DNA from: Rhodotorula mucilaginosa
Lineage: Eukaryota > Basidiomycota > Microbotryomycetes > Sporidiobolales > Sporidiobolaceae
Assembly (NCBI GenBank): GCA_034406715.1
Contig: CP137868.1
Location: 1,364,001-1,428,000, forward strand
DNA length: 64,000 nt
Direction of reading: 5' to 3'
Below, one piece after another: positions 10,227-20,242 of this stretch. Every line of letters starts with the position of its first letter. The stretch's first letter is position 1. Under the pieces are notes generated by a model, which was not told where the DNA came from, did no database searches, and saw only the letters and a list, made by a program, of their open reading frames with translations. Both the position numbers and the translations under genes were made by a program.

Positions 10227-13199
10227 TCAGAACAATTCGCTGACGCTCATCCTCCCTTCCATCTTGACGCCCATGCTCTCCCGTCTCGGACCTCCCGCTC
10301 CTCTCCGTCCTCCTCCTCCTCCCTTCGCCCCCGCAGCAGCTCCGACACTTTTCGCTCCAGCTCCAGCGCCTCCGCGCAGTGTTGGCGGCGCGAGGGTTGC
10401 CGGTTGAGATTTGGCGAGTTGAGGCGGCAACAGCGGGGCGAGGTCGTCCGCAAAGGCGACAGAGACGGAAGTGAGAGGGTTGTCTGACGTAGCAGTGGTG
10501 GTCGCAGTGGCGTTGCTGCTGCCGGAACGGACGAGAGATGCTCGTCGCGCGATGCCTCCCGCAAGAGGGGGAGCGAGAGACGGTGCCGATGGAATGCTGG
10601 CGGCTGCGGCTGTAGGAGCGGATGACGACGAGGAAGAGACCACCACGGTCGGAGTCGGAGTGGGCGCCGTAGATGAGTAGGCGTCGTCCATTGTCGGGCG
10701 GGTCACCCGAGCGCGCGTAGCAACACCACTACCACCGCCGCCGCCGCCGGAGGTTGGTACGGCGCGGTAGGTGTCGAGCTCGGCTTCGAGGTTCGAGATC
10801 TTTTGCTGTGCAGCGGTGAGCGACGAAAGCGTTGCCAAGTGTTTCTGTACGAGAGGCAAGGGTCAACCAAACCTTGCGCGCGGGCAGCGGACTCGGAGCG
10901 GGCCCAAGGCGACGAGAGAGAGCCCCTTCCCGTCCTCTTACCTTCCGACTTTCGGCCAACTCTTCCCTCATCATGGCAACATGCCGGATCTTTTGCCCCT
11001 GGTTGCTGTGCCCGACGAGCTCCGAGTTTTGCGCAATAAGCTGCTGCGCTTCGGCTTCTGATGCGGCGTTCAGGCGCGCGAGGTGGTCGACTGTTTGGTG
11101 TAGGGCGTCGGTTTCGGCGAGGAGGGGCGTGAGGTGGTCAACTTCACGAGTCAGGCTGCGTGCGCGCAAGAGCGACCAGGATCAGACCAGTCAGTGAGGC
11201 TATCGACGATTGCGGCGGCGGCGGCGGTACACTCCCTCACCTTTCGACCTCTTCCTTGAGGGCCGCTTCGCTCGCCCTCGTCTGCGCGAGGATCCCAACC
11301 ACCCGCCTCTTCTCGCCGCGTTCCTTGTCCAGCTCTTTCCTCCCCTCGCTCAACAACCGCTTCTGCTCCTCGACCTGCCCCTCGAGGCGGTCCGTCTCGT
11401 CGACGAGGCGTTGCTGGATCTCGGCGAGGTCGGATTCGAGCGTCGAGATGTGCTCGTGCGCAGTGGCGAGCTCGGTTCGCGTGGTTTCGAGGGACGCTTC
11501 GCTCGAGGCGAGGAGGCCTTCCAGGTGCGGAATCTCGGTGTTGATTGCCTCGTCGAGCCTGGTGCGCGTGTGTTTGACGTGAGCACCTTCCTCACGAGCG
11601 GGACCAGGAGTCGTGGCAGATGAAAGAACAGTAGCGCAGAGAAGAAGTCCACAACTCACTCGTGTTCGGTCGCCTGCAGCGCCTTTTTCGCCGCCGCCCG
11701 TTCCGCCTTCCAACTCTTTTCCCGCTCGTGTTCCCACCGGAGCGTCTCGCCATGCAAGGCACTCAGCACTTCCTCCTCGACCCGCGCCAACGCCACCTCT
11801 TCCCGCAATCCTTCCACCTCTCGCGCGTCGGCCCTCGCGCGCTGCCTCCATTCCTTCTCCACCTCGGCCCGCCCGCCGCCCGACTGACCGCTCGTCAGGG
11901 GGGCGTTCAAGTCCCGTTCGGCATGCCACGCTTCGAGGAGGACAAAGCGCTGATCCCGGTCCGAGCGAGCGCGGTCCTCCTCCGCGAGGGAGAGGCGCGC
12001 CTCGAGCGTCGAAGCGTACGCCGCGAGGGACTCGACTTGGGCTTTCCGGTCCGCGAGTTGTCGCTCGAGGCGGACGTGAGCCGTCCGATCCGCGTGCAGT
12101 TCGACGAGTCGTTCCGTATCCCTCTCGTCGGCGGCGGCACGGACAGCGCGGACCGCCTCGCCCGCAGCGGTTGCGGCTTCTTCTCGCCCTTGCCGCTCGC
12201 GCCTCGCCCTCCTTTCCCACTCGTCCCGCTCCGCTTCGACACCCTCGCGCCGCTCAACTTCAGCCGCGAGGCGCTTCTCGAGTTCGGAGAGGCGCCCGCG
12301 CGTGGTGGCGAGTTCGGCGTCCTTGCGGGCGGCGGAGGCGGCGTGCGAGGCCGACATGGCTTCGAGTTTCGATTGGAGAGAGGGTAATGCCGATTGGTGC
12401 TTTTCGAGCAGGGCGGTCGTCTTGCCCAGCTTCGAGGTCAAGTGTCCTGCGAAAGCGCGGATTGGATCAGTATGAGTTCGGCGGCGTTCGGCGAGGAGCG
12501 GGCTTGAAATGAAACGCGTACGGATCTCGCTCTTGAGTCCATCGCGCTCCTTGGCCGACTCGTCGCGATCTTTCTTGTAGTCGGCTTTCGTTTGCTCGAG
12601 TTTCGCGAGTTTCGAGTGAAGTTTCGCGAGGTCCTTTTCGTGCGCCGCAGTGAGGCGGAGACGCAGGTCCTCGAGCTGTTCATTTTTCGTCCGCATGGCG
12701 GCATAACGCATCAGTTAGGAGTGCCCTGACATGCATCACAGCGGTGGGACCGCCTGCACTCACGTCTCGCTTGTGCTTTTCTCGGTCGATCTGGGCGTGA
12801 CCGGACCGAGTCGATTTGGCGAGAGTCCCGCCGTTCTCCTTGTCGGCAGCAGCGAGAGTCGGGTCTGTATTGTACAGTCCAAATGTGTCTATATGCGGTT
12901 TCAGGTCAGAGTGCAGACTCGTAGAGTACCACGAGCGGGGTTTCGGCGGCCGGACCTGGTTTGTTTGGATCGTGCAGGGTGCCGAAGCGGTTGGCCTTTT
13001 CGATCATTCCTGCTCGCTTGTAGGGCTGCACGGGTGAGTGTACGGGTACGTCGTAGGCTCCTGGTGGCGGTACCGAGTCTGGCGCTGCGTGTGTGTATAG
13101 CGAGTCAGCACTCGGGTTGTCGATGAGAATGTTGAGTGAACCTCGGAGGGGGGAGGACTGACGAGGAGTCGGGAACCGCTTGGAGCGGGCGAACTGCAT
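10227..13199 (-). CDS. HMMR/RHAMM-like spindle coiled-coil protein
   Basis: HMMR (RHAMM) is a microtubule- and centrosome-associated coiled-coil protein with distinctive N- and C-terminal motifs, and both are present. Eight exons (13199-13163, 13084-12956, 12888-12764, 12675-12522, 12446-11660, 11558-11241, 11155-10942, 10844-10227) join in phase to 793 residues. Residues 1-25 end in DSVPPPGAYDV, then IEKANRFG, matching the PSPGAYDV...RF pattern at the start of vertebrate HMMR. Residues about 98-588 are heptad-rich coiled coil. Near 560 comes NSELVGHSNQGQKIRHV followed by REELAESRK, the HMMR C-terminal signature (LLGHxNxxQKIxHV). The last about 200 residues are Gly/Ser/Ala-rich and end in RRESMGVKMEGRMSVSELF. 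A spindle role is known for animal HMMR and inferred here. It shares a 177-bp divergent promoter with the TPP1-like gene. Confidence 0.8.
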
Positions 13200-13376
13200 C
13201 GCGTGTGTGCGTGACCTTGACGGTGCTCTATACGGACTGGACTACTGGCGTATGCTCGGGGAAAGCGTAGAGACGGAGAGGAGAGAGACAAGCGCGTAGT
13301 TCACGCTGAAGCAACCTCAAATCCAGCGAGCGAGACTCGCCGAATCTCTAGACTGGCCAACGAGGGACGGGGCGAG
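13200..13376. promoter_or_regulatory. Short bidirectional promoter between the HMMR-like and TPP1-like genes
   Basis: Only 177 bp separate the two divergent start codons, so both promoters must sit here or overlap the first exons. No TATA box is obvious. Co-expression is an inference. Confidence 0.5.
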
Positions 13377-16300
13377 ATGCCTGCGATGGGGATCGGCCCG
13401 TTGACGCCGTGGCTCGAACGCGAATTCCTCTCGCAGCGCAACCAGCACGGAGACGCGTTGCCCAACGACTCGCCCCGCGTCGACCCGAAACGCGTCCAAC
13501 TCATCACCGTCAGCTCTCCTACTGCCTCTGGACTCGTAGGTGGGACACTGACACCCTGTGTCAACTAGGCGACCGGCACTACGACCGAGAATGGCGAGGA
13601 ACTCGTCTGGACTGAAGTCGCAGACGGCCAATTCTGGATCCACTGCTGCTTCCCCAGGGACCTCGTCAACCAATTCGACAGCTCGAACGCGCGCGCGAAA
13701 CCGTTCTCGTCCTACTCGGCGACCAAAGGCCTCTTCCGCCTCGTGCAATACCGCTTCGTGCTCGCGCGCCCGCTCATCCCGCCCCGTGCGTCCCCTCGCA
13801 AGCAACAACATGCTCCCAAACAGGAGCAGCAGCAACCCCGCTTGAGGTCCTTGCGCGTCTGCCTCCGCGTCGACGAGTTCCAGTTGTACTCGCAAGGTCA
13901 AGGGTCCCTCCTCGGCGACTATCAAGACTTTCGGAAATGGGTTCCGGTCGCCGCCACCGCACCGGGACGAGAAGCCGGACCGTCAAAGACCACCGCCAAA
14001 GAGAGGGTCGAGTGGGTCAGTAGGATCGAGTGCGGCGGCGACGACACCTCGAAGATGAAGCAGCAGCACAAGGATGAGGCCGACTCGGGCGCTGCAACCA
14101 AAGTCGAATTCTTGCAGGATGTGCGTGCACTCCTTCTTTGCTCTGAGGGCCGAAGAAAAACCCGAAATAGAGAGCAGCAAACTGACTCCCCGCTGTTCCC
14201 GTCCCTTGTTTCTTTTTTTTTTTTTTTTTCTCCGCGCGCGTTTACAGCTTCAAGGAGCTTCGGACCCGAAACCTCGTTTCCGGAAACCGTCACCACCTCC
14301 CGCCGCTGGCCCCGGCATGGTCGACCCCCCTCTTGCGGCGCCGTTCTTTCCCCCGCTTGCCTCCACCTCAAATACGAACCCTCCTCCTCTTGCGCCAGGT
14401 TCTTCGCTCCTGCCTCGACATCGACTCATCCCGAGCGTGAGGGACGGCGTACCGCCTTATGTACCGACGGCGACTTGGCCCGACGATGCGCAACCCATCG
14501 TCAAGATTGATTGGCGAGAGGGCGAAGAACGGATCCAGCAAAGAGCGATGGCGCCGCCGCCAGTTGTCGTTGTCGAGACCAAGAGAGAAGAGGAGGAGTC
14601 AAAGGAGAAGAAGGTGGTGATCCCTCTCGAACGGGGACGAGATGCCCGAGACCCGCGACGGGTCGACAAGGAGAAGGAGGAGGAGGAGCAGGCGGAAGTG
14701 GAGATGCTCTTACTCGGTGGTACAGGCTTGAAGCCAAACTCGCCGACGAAGGAAATCGCAGTCTCGGCAGCGGTGGCGGTGGCGGTGGAGACTGCCAAAC
14801 CGATCAAAGTCGACTGGTCTTCGGCGGCGGAAAAGTTGCAGCAAAGACAACGACAACAGCAGCGGCCGGAAACACGCACCGCCGCTGTTCAGGCGCGACC
14901 GTCCAAGCCACCAACAACGACTATTGTCGCTCCGTCGGCGGCGTCGTCGTCGCCTTCACGCCGTTTGGATTTGTCGCCGGCGGGACAAAAAAGCAAGAAG
15001 GCGGAGGCGGCGGCGGCGGTGGTGGTGCCGGTCCAGCCACGAGCCGGGCCGAATCCGAATCAGACTCGGATCCGAACGCGGACTTCCCCGCAGCAGCGGC
15101 AGCCACGAGAGCGCGCTCGAGCGGACGTGGGACCGGAATCTGGCCCAGGAACAGGAGCGGGAGCAGAAGCGTCGGCGGCGGCGATGAGGGAAAAGTACGA
15201 AGCTCCTTGGCGCGTGGAGGGCAAGGACGGTCCAGACGGGGAGGGGAAGGTGTCGTCGCCTCCGCCGGCGGCGCCGGCAGAGGCAAAGGTCGCTGGTGCC
15301 GACAGGTTAGTCGGTCGACATTCTTCTTTCTTCTCCCTCTTTCGAGATCATGGTGGTGGTGCGAAGGTCGGGTCGAGCTTCAAATTTTTGAACACTTCTG
15401 ACCAGCTTCTGTGTCTTCCTTACTTCCGCTCTTGCCCTTTGGAATCGTCAGCGGCGGCAAGGCAGACGCACTTGGGGTTGCAACGCCGCCGCGCGTTCCT
15501 TCGAATGTCGATCCCGCGCCCGACTCGGCACTCTCGACTGGACAAGCTCAAGCTCCGCTCCCCGATCTAGCCAAACCCGATCGATTGAACGACATGGGCG
15601 ACCCGACGAATCCGGTACCGCTAAATAACCTAAATAACCAGGGGCAGCTCTTCTCGTCCGCAGAGCCTGCGGTCGGAGGCGTCACAGCGGACGCTGTACT
15701 CGGCGCGAGCGTTACGGACGACCTCGCCGACACCCTCGAACGGCGAGCACACGATGAGGACAAGCCACCTATAGCGAAAACGGGCACAGTCTCGTCGACA
15801 ACGTCGGGACCGCGAGCCGGACCGTCGACCACGCAGGGCGTCGCCGCTCCTCGTTCTTTCCACGGGGACACGAATACGCGTGCTGCAGCAGAGAAGAGAA
15901 TGGCGGCGCTCGCCGCAGCGAGGCGCGCCGGTGGACTCGACGCGAAACGTCGGCGAGACGAACTCGAGGAGGATCAGGATGCTCTGAATCGACCACGCCA
16001 GCCGAAACTGGACGAAAGGCATGTCTCGCCTTCCCATCGCACTGACGACGCGTCGGCACTGCTTTGCTCTTCCAGTCCGACTTCACCGGCGGCGGCGAGC
16101 ATGTGCAGCTCCGAGTTGGAGCCCCTGGCCGGCTCCGAGTTGGCGTGCACGAGCAGCGCCGAACCGGCGCCCTTTTATCGCCACCGCACGAGTCGCGTCG
16201 ATGTCCACGGCGCTGTTCCCATTTCGAAGTTGCCTGCGGCGAGCGGGTGCAGCTCCGAGTTGGCGCCCCTGACCAGCCCCGAGTCGGCGTGCACGAGCAG

Positions 16301-17706
16301 CGCCGAGCCGGCGCCCGTGTATCGCCACCGCACAAGTCGCGTCGATACCTACAACACTATTTCGAGCTCGCCTGCGGCGATGACTCCGAGCAGCTCCGAG
16401 TCGGCGCGCATGAGCAGCGTCGAGCCGGCGCGCATGGATCGCCGCGGCACGGCTCGCGAGGAATCAATCTTGTCGCAAGATCTTGCGCAGTCGTCATCAG
16501 ATCCCTCGAACTCCGACGACGAGGGCTGCGAGACCCGTCCAGGCCCGGCCAGCGAGGCGGACCCAAGCCATCACTCTCGAAAGGCGCAGGGCACCTTGGA
16601 GGACCCGAACTGGGCCCTGCTGCGCCACATGCAGGGCTTCGCTGCCGCCGAACGCGTGGTCAGAGCATCGCAGATGTCCCGAGAGGCGGCCATTCGGGCG
16701 GCCGGACCGTTACTCAGCGAAATTCAGGGCGAGCGCGTATTCGGCGGCGTCAGTGATGGCGAGAACAAAGACGAACACGACCAGGAACTCGCCGAGCTCG
16801 TTGACAATGCAAAGGAGGACGAGGATGTCGAGGCCGAACAGGATGAGGAGGCCGCCAGACTCCACCGGTGCGTACAGTCTCAACTATCTCAGCGAACAGC
16901 AGCACTAGCTGACCAAGTGGTGTCTACAGCCAGAGGGAAGTAGAAGCCGAAAAGGCAGCCTTTGCCCGTGCTCAGCGCGTCGTAGACGGAAAAGAGCGAA
17001 ACAAACGCGGCCGCAACGAACTCGCCGACGACTACTGTGACGACGATTCCGCTCGAGTCGACCATCGCCACAAGTGGGCACGAGCCGCTGTTGCAACGGC
17101 CGCTAATCTGAGTGAGTCTCCGTCACGGTCTCGTTTTCAGCGTTCTCGATGCAGAGATGCTCACTTTTCAACCGTCTTGCAGAGGCGGACAGAAATACTC
17201 GCGGCTTTGGCGACACCCTCAAAATGGCGTGCCTTTCCGAAATCAACGAGACTACGCAAGTGACATCGGCGGACGAGGACGAAGAGATGCAGGATGTTCG
17301 CTTGGACGTTCGCGGCTCGGAACGCGCGCCCATCAATCCGCATGTCGCCCGTACCTCAAACACGCGTGTACTCCAAGACGACCAGATGCACTTCGCCTCA
17401 AGTGGAGCGACTACAGCCGAGGCCATCTCCTCGTCGGTATCGCCTGATCGGCTTCTTTCGACGCGAAGGGACCGAGCCGAGCCCATCGCCGTCAACTCCG
17501 CGCCGTCAACGACCGCCGCTGCTGCTATCATACAGGATCTCGGCCAGGTCTTGATCGACTCGGCTCAACTTGCCGCCTCTCCGTCGACGGCGGCGGCCAA
17601 ATCCCAGCATTCACCACCGAAAAGGCCGCAGAAGGTCACTTGGCGGATCAAGCCCGAACTGTTCGACTTTGGCCTATGGTGCCGCGCAAACGAGATCACG
17701 GCGTAG
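13377..17706 (+). CDS. TPP1/ACD/Tpz1-like shelterin OB-fold protein with a long disordered tail
   Basis: Shelterin TPP1 bridges Pot1 and the double-strand telomere proteins and recruits telomerase through an N-terminal OB fold. Six exons (13377-13508, 13569-14120, 14248-15305, 15452-16867, 16930-17111, 17183-17706) join in phase to about 1,287 residues. Residues about 5-170 follow the order of blocks in the TPP1 OB fold: GPLTPWLEREFL (RPWIRELIL in human), VQLIT, VADGQFWIHCCFPRDLV (VSDGTHSVRCLVTREAL), ATKGLFRLVQYRFVL, then LRVCLRVDEFQLYS (EFYLQVDRFSLLP). The rest is low-complexity, with three tandem repeats (separate entry), a helical acidic region near 16600-16860 and a C-terminal KVTWRIKPELFDFGLWCR that could be a partner motif. 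Exon 1 could instead run to 13535, but that would need a 33-nt intron. The 60-nt intron at 13509 fits better. It is far longer than vertebrate TPP1. Identification rests on motif order, not a search. Confidence 0.6.
16104..16440 (+). repeat. In-frame tandem repeat, about 48 codons, three copies, in the TPP1-like tail
   Basis: Copies begin near 16104, 16248 and 16389, spaced 144 and 141 nt apart. Each carries CSSEL.PL or a variant, then (A/R)(C/M)(T/S)SSAEPAP and YRHRTSRVD. Copies 1 and 2 are close at the nucleotide level. Copy 3 is degraded but in frame. This suggests recent unequal exchange inside a coding exon. Copy number may vary among strains. Confidence 0.85.
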
Positions 17707-18242
17707 ATCCTCGTATCGGATTCTATGCAGAATCAGTTTGCTCCTCTGACGGCGCCTCGAAGACCGTAACCGAGAGTGACCAGCTCAGTTGCCCGATTGC
17801 CCGAGCGCAAGAGCTTCGGGAAGTCCGCGGACCAGCTCTCTCGCTCTCCCGTGCTCGAATCTTGACAACACGGCTTAGTTGCTACGAGTCAGAAGCTTTC
17901 ACCACGCAGCTGGATGTCTCTTCGATTGTGCTCAGTCAGAGAGCGTGTGTGAAGAGCGCTCCTAGATGACCTATGGTTCTTTGCGCGATGGCGGACCGGT
18001 ATGGCTCTCTCTCTCTTTCTCTTCTGGCCGGCACTTGTCACGGTTCGTTCTCGCTGACTGTGCCGTTCGCTCCGACAGAGCTCCGCCACCGAAGAAAGCG
18101 CTTGTGACCATCAACCGTCGCGACGCCCGCCGAAAGCTTCTCAAGGCAAACCAGCGCGAGAAACGACTTCACGCACGACTTTGTGGATCTGTAGGCTAAC
18201 ATCCGTACCCTAATACGGTGGCTGATCAAGTCACAGCTCCAG
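17707..18242. other. Intergenic region upstream of a secreted DPBB gene
   Basis: This is the 3' flank of the TPP1-like gene and the promoter/5' UTR of the next gene on the same strand. A 77-codon frame at 17966-18199 has a basic C-terminus (KKALVTINRRDARRK), but it has no partner exon that I can place. Nothing else is recognised. Confidence 0.4.
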
Positions 18243-19353
18243 TTGACGTGGCTGTCTCCTGCAGTACTCGCAACTTTTGTTTTCGCCACCTGCGCCGGTG
18301 CTTACTTGATTTTCTCGACTCCGATAAATGGTCCAGTCAGCGGATCTGCGTCGGCTGCAAATACGCACGCAACTGTCACAGCAGACGAGACTGAGACAGC
18401 AAGCGTGGCTGAAAAGCTCACCTCCTCTGGAGCGACAAATCGTCCGTCGACTTTCTCCGCTGTAGCTTCTTCGCTCTCCACCCTAAGCGACGCATCAGCA
18501 ATCACGATCACAGCCCGCACAAGCTCTGCGGCGACCCGCCCAAGCGCAACCAACGCGAGACCAGAGGGCGAAAAAGTGCTCGACCCTTCTGCACTTAAAG
18601 CGATGGGCGTCTCGACTTTTCTGGGCAACAACACGGGCGCCATCGCCAGCTGGTATAGATCCAAAGATCCTCAAGATGACACGAACGGTATGTACTCGCA
18701 GGAATCAATCTCAAGCGCATGAGCAGCTCGAAGTGTGCACTGATCGCGCGCTGCCTCGACTCCAAACAGGTCGTTCCTGGTGCGAATTGGACTGCGAGTC
18801 TAGGCACCTACAGTTTCTACAGCGATTGATCCTGCTAACAATGCATCGACGACTGCAGACAATGACGCTGTACCCGGTTTTGCTCCGTCGCTCGCGACGA
18901 TGCTCGCCTCGTTCGATCAAAACTCGGCCGCGGCGAAACAGGCCTTCTGCGGTCTCGAGGCCGAGGTGTACTCGCCTCGCACGGGAAAGACGGTGACGCT
19001 GTACATTGCGGATGCGTTCGACGACAAGTGGGTCCGGACGCCGTCGAGTATTGATGTCTTGTTCGACAGTGTGCGTTCTTAGTTTTGCTTTTTCCGGTTG
19101 TCAGCTCAGTCGGCGCAGGCGCTGCCATCGAACGACTCGATTACTGACCTGCTTGCCCCAGTTCCCTGAACTATACGGCGCCAGGACGGACAACAAGAAC
19201 GACGTGGTCAAAGAGGTCTGGTGGCGGTTGACTGGCAGACGAAACGAGCAGTGCGTGTTGTATCTGTGGACGGCCGAGTCAGCAGGCGTCATCTGATTCC
19301 CATACCGAAACAGATACACATACAAGGGTACTGGTTCTGGCAATAGCAGGTAG
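18243..19353 (+). CDS. Secreted double-psi beta-barrel protein, paralogue 1
   Basis: Five exons (18243-18687, 18770-18793, 18859-19070, 19162-19250, 19314-19353) join in phase to 269 residues. The N-terminus MTWLSPAVLATFVFATCAGA is a signal peptide, followed by a Ser/Thr/Ala-rich stalk of about 95 residues. The C-terminal domain has VSTFLGNNTGAIASWYRS, RSWCEL, DNDAVPGFAPSLATM, QAFCGLEAEV, KTVTLYIADAFDDKWVRTP and SSIDVLFDS. This is the layout of a double-psi beta-barrel (barwin/expansin/RlpA) fold with a conserved Asp in the IADAFD loop. Such proteins are secreted and usually bind or remodel wall polysaccharide; activity here is not shown. Two paralogues lie at 33693-35050 and 37818-39757. The second intron needs a GC donor (separate entry). 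The gene is convergent with an F-box gene whose stop lies 19 nt away. Confidence 0.75.
18794..18858 (+). other. Probable GC-AG intron in DPBB paralogue 1
   Basis: No GT donor keeps the reading frame here. A donor GCGAGT at 18794 and acceptor CTGCAG at 18858 give a normal 65-nt intron. Its phase (a codon split T|AC, encoding Tyr before NDA) is identical to the GT-AG intron at the same place in the paralogue at 39360-39425. Confidence 0.6.
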
Positions 19354-19372
19354 GATAGCACCCGACCACTGC

Positions 19373-20242
19373 TCAGAGCTCGTATCGTCGTCGACCGTCC
19401 GCTTCTTCGACGCGGACCACACCGGCGTGGTGACCTTGCCGAACGAGCCGCCGGGCGACAGTCTCCAGATCGTCTCCAGAGTCGCGGGCGACAGAGACCA
19501 CGGACCTCCAGGTCCGAGCCAAGCGAGAACGGTCGTCGCTCCCGCTCCGGAACGGCAAGAGGAGTCTCGCTTCCCGCAATTTCAGGTCGACGCGGATATC
19601 CTCGGCCCCGATCGTGGTGAACCTGCCTACTGCTGAGTCGTGTACGCCGCCGACGATCCAACCTCTGCGAATCCCTTCTGCAATGACGAGATCTTCGCAC
19701 CTCGCCTTGGGTTGCAAGTGACTGAACAGGTCTTGTCGCGCATCTTTTGGGATCCGGAGCGCGTCATCTTCTCCCGTCATGAGTAGAGTCGACGCTGCGA
19801 GTCGGGAGAGTGAAACGGCGAGTGTCGCCGTGAAGAGATCAAAGATGGCGAGTTCGCGCGACGTCGATGAGGACAAGGGCGACTTTGTCGGTGCGCTCTG
19901 TTCCGCTTGCGCATAGCTCGGCGGAGGGAAGTCGCCGTCCTGTTCGTGCTGTACCGCCGGAGTCTGTAGGACCAGCGCGGGTATACCCGTCAAGGCGGAC
20001 CTTGCCAGTGGTGCGCCACCACCACCCGCTCTCGTGCGCGTCATCGCCGACTGCTGGACCTCTTCGAGCCAGAGCGGTAGCGCCTGCTGCCGAGCGAGGT
20101 TGACCGCGTGCAGGTACAAGGTCCGCGAGATGGGTTTGACGCCGAGGACGAGGTCGGGCAGCGAGAGGTGCGACAGGACGCGGAGGAGGAGCGCGGTCGG
20201 CAGCGTCGAGAGGCGGTCCCGCTTCTGGCGAGGCGGTCCCAT
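19373..20242 (-). CDS. F-box protein
   Basis: A single exon of 289 residues. The N-terminus RLSTLPTALLLRVLSHLSLPDLVLGVK is an F-box: Leu-Pro at the start, the LLLRVLSHL core, then LPDLV. F-box proteins dock on Skp1 in SCF ubiquitin ligases. The remainder, about 235 residues, has helical stretches (ELAIFDLFTATLAVSLSRLA) and no recognisable repeat, so the substrate-binding part is unknown. An unrelated role for the C-terminus is possible. The stop codon lies 19 nt from the stop of the convergent DPBB gene, so 3' UTRs must overlap. Confidence 0.7.
   Translation of the reverse strand: MGPPRQKRDRLSTLPTALLLRVLSHLSLPDLVLGVKPISRTLYLHAVNLARQQALPLWLEEVQQSAMTRTRAGGGGAPLARSALTGIPALVLQTPAVQHEQDGDFPPPSYAQAEQSAPTKSPLSSSTSRELAIFDLFTATLAVSLSRLAASTLLMTGEDDALRIPKDARQDLFSHLQPKARCEDLVIAEGIRRGWIVGGVHDSAVGRFTTIGAEDIRVDLKLREARLLLPFRSGSDDRSRLARTWRSVVSVARDSGDDLETVARRLVRQGHHAGVVRVEEADGRRRYEL

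Noticed and set aside
11613-12512. Long plus-strand frames (for example 11613-12512 and 11662-12387)
   Set aside because: Arg/Pro-rich shadows of the HMMR-like coiled coil on the other strand.
12678-12711. ATG at 12711 as the start of a separate coiled-coil gene
   Set aside because: It lies inside an intron of the HMMR-like gene; upstream exons in phase carry the conserved N-terminal motif.
13509-13568. 33-nt intron at 13536-13568 in the TPP1-like gene
   Set aside because: Too short compared with all other introns here; a 60-nt intron from 13509 keeps the same phase and improves the OB-fold alignment.
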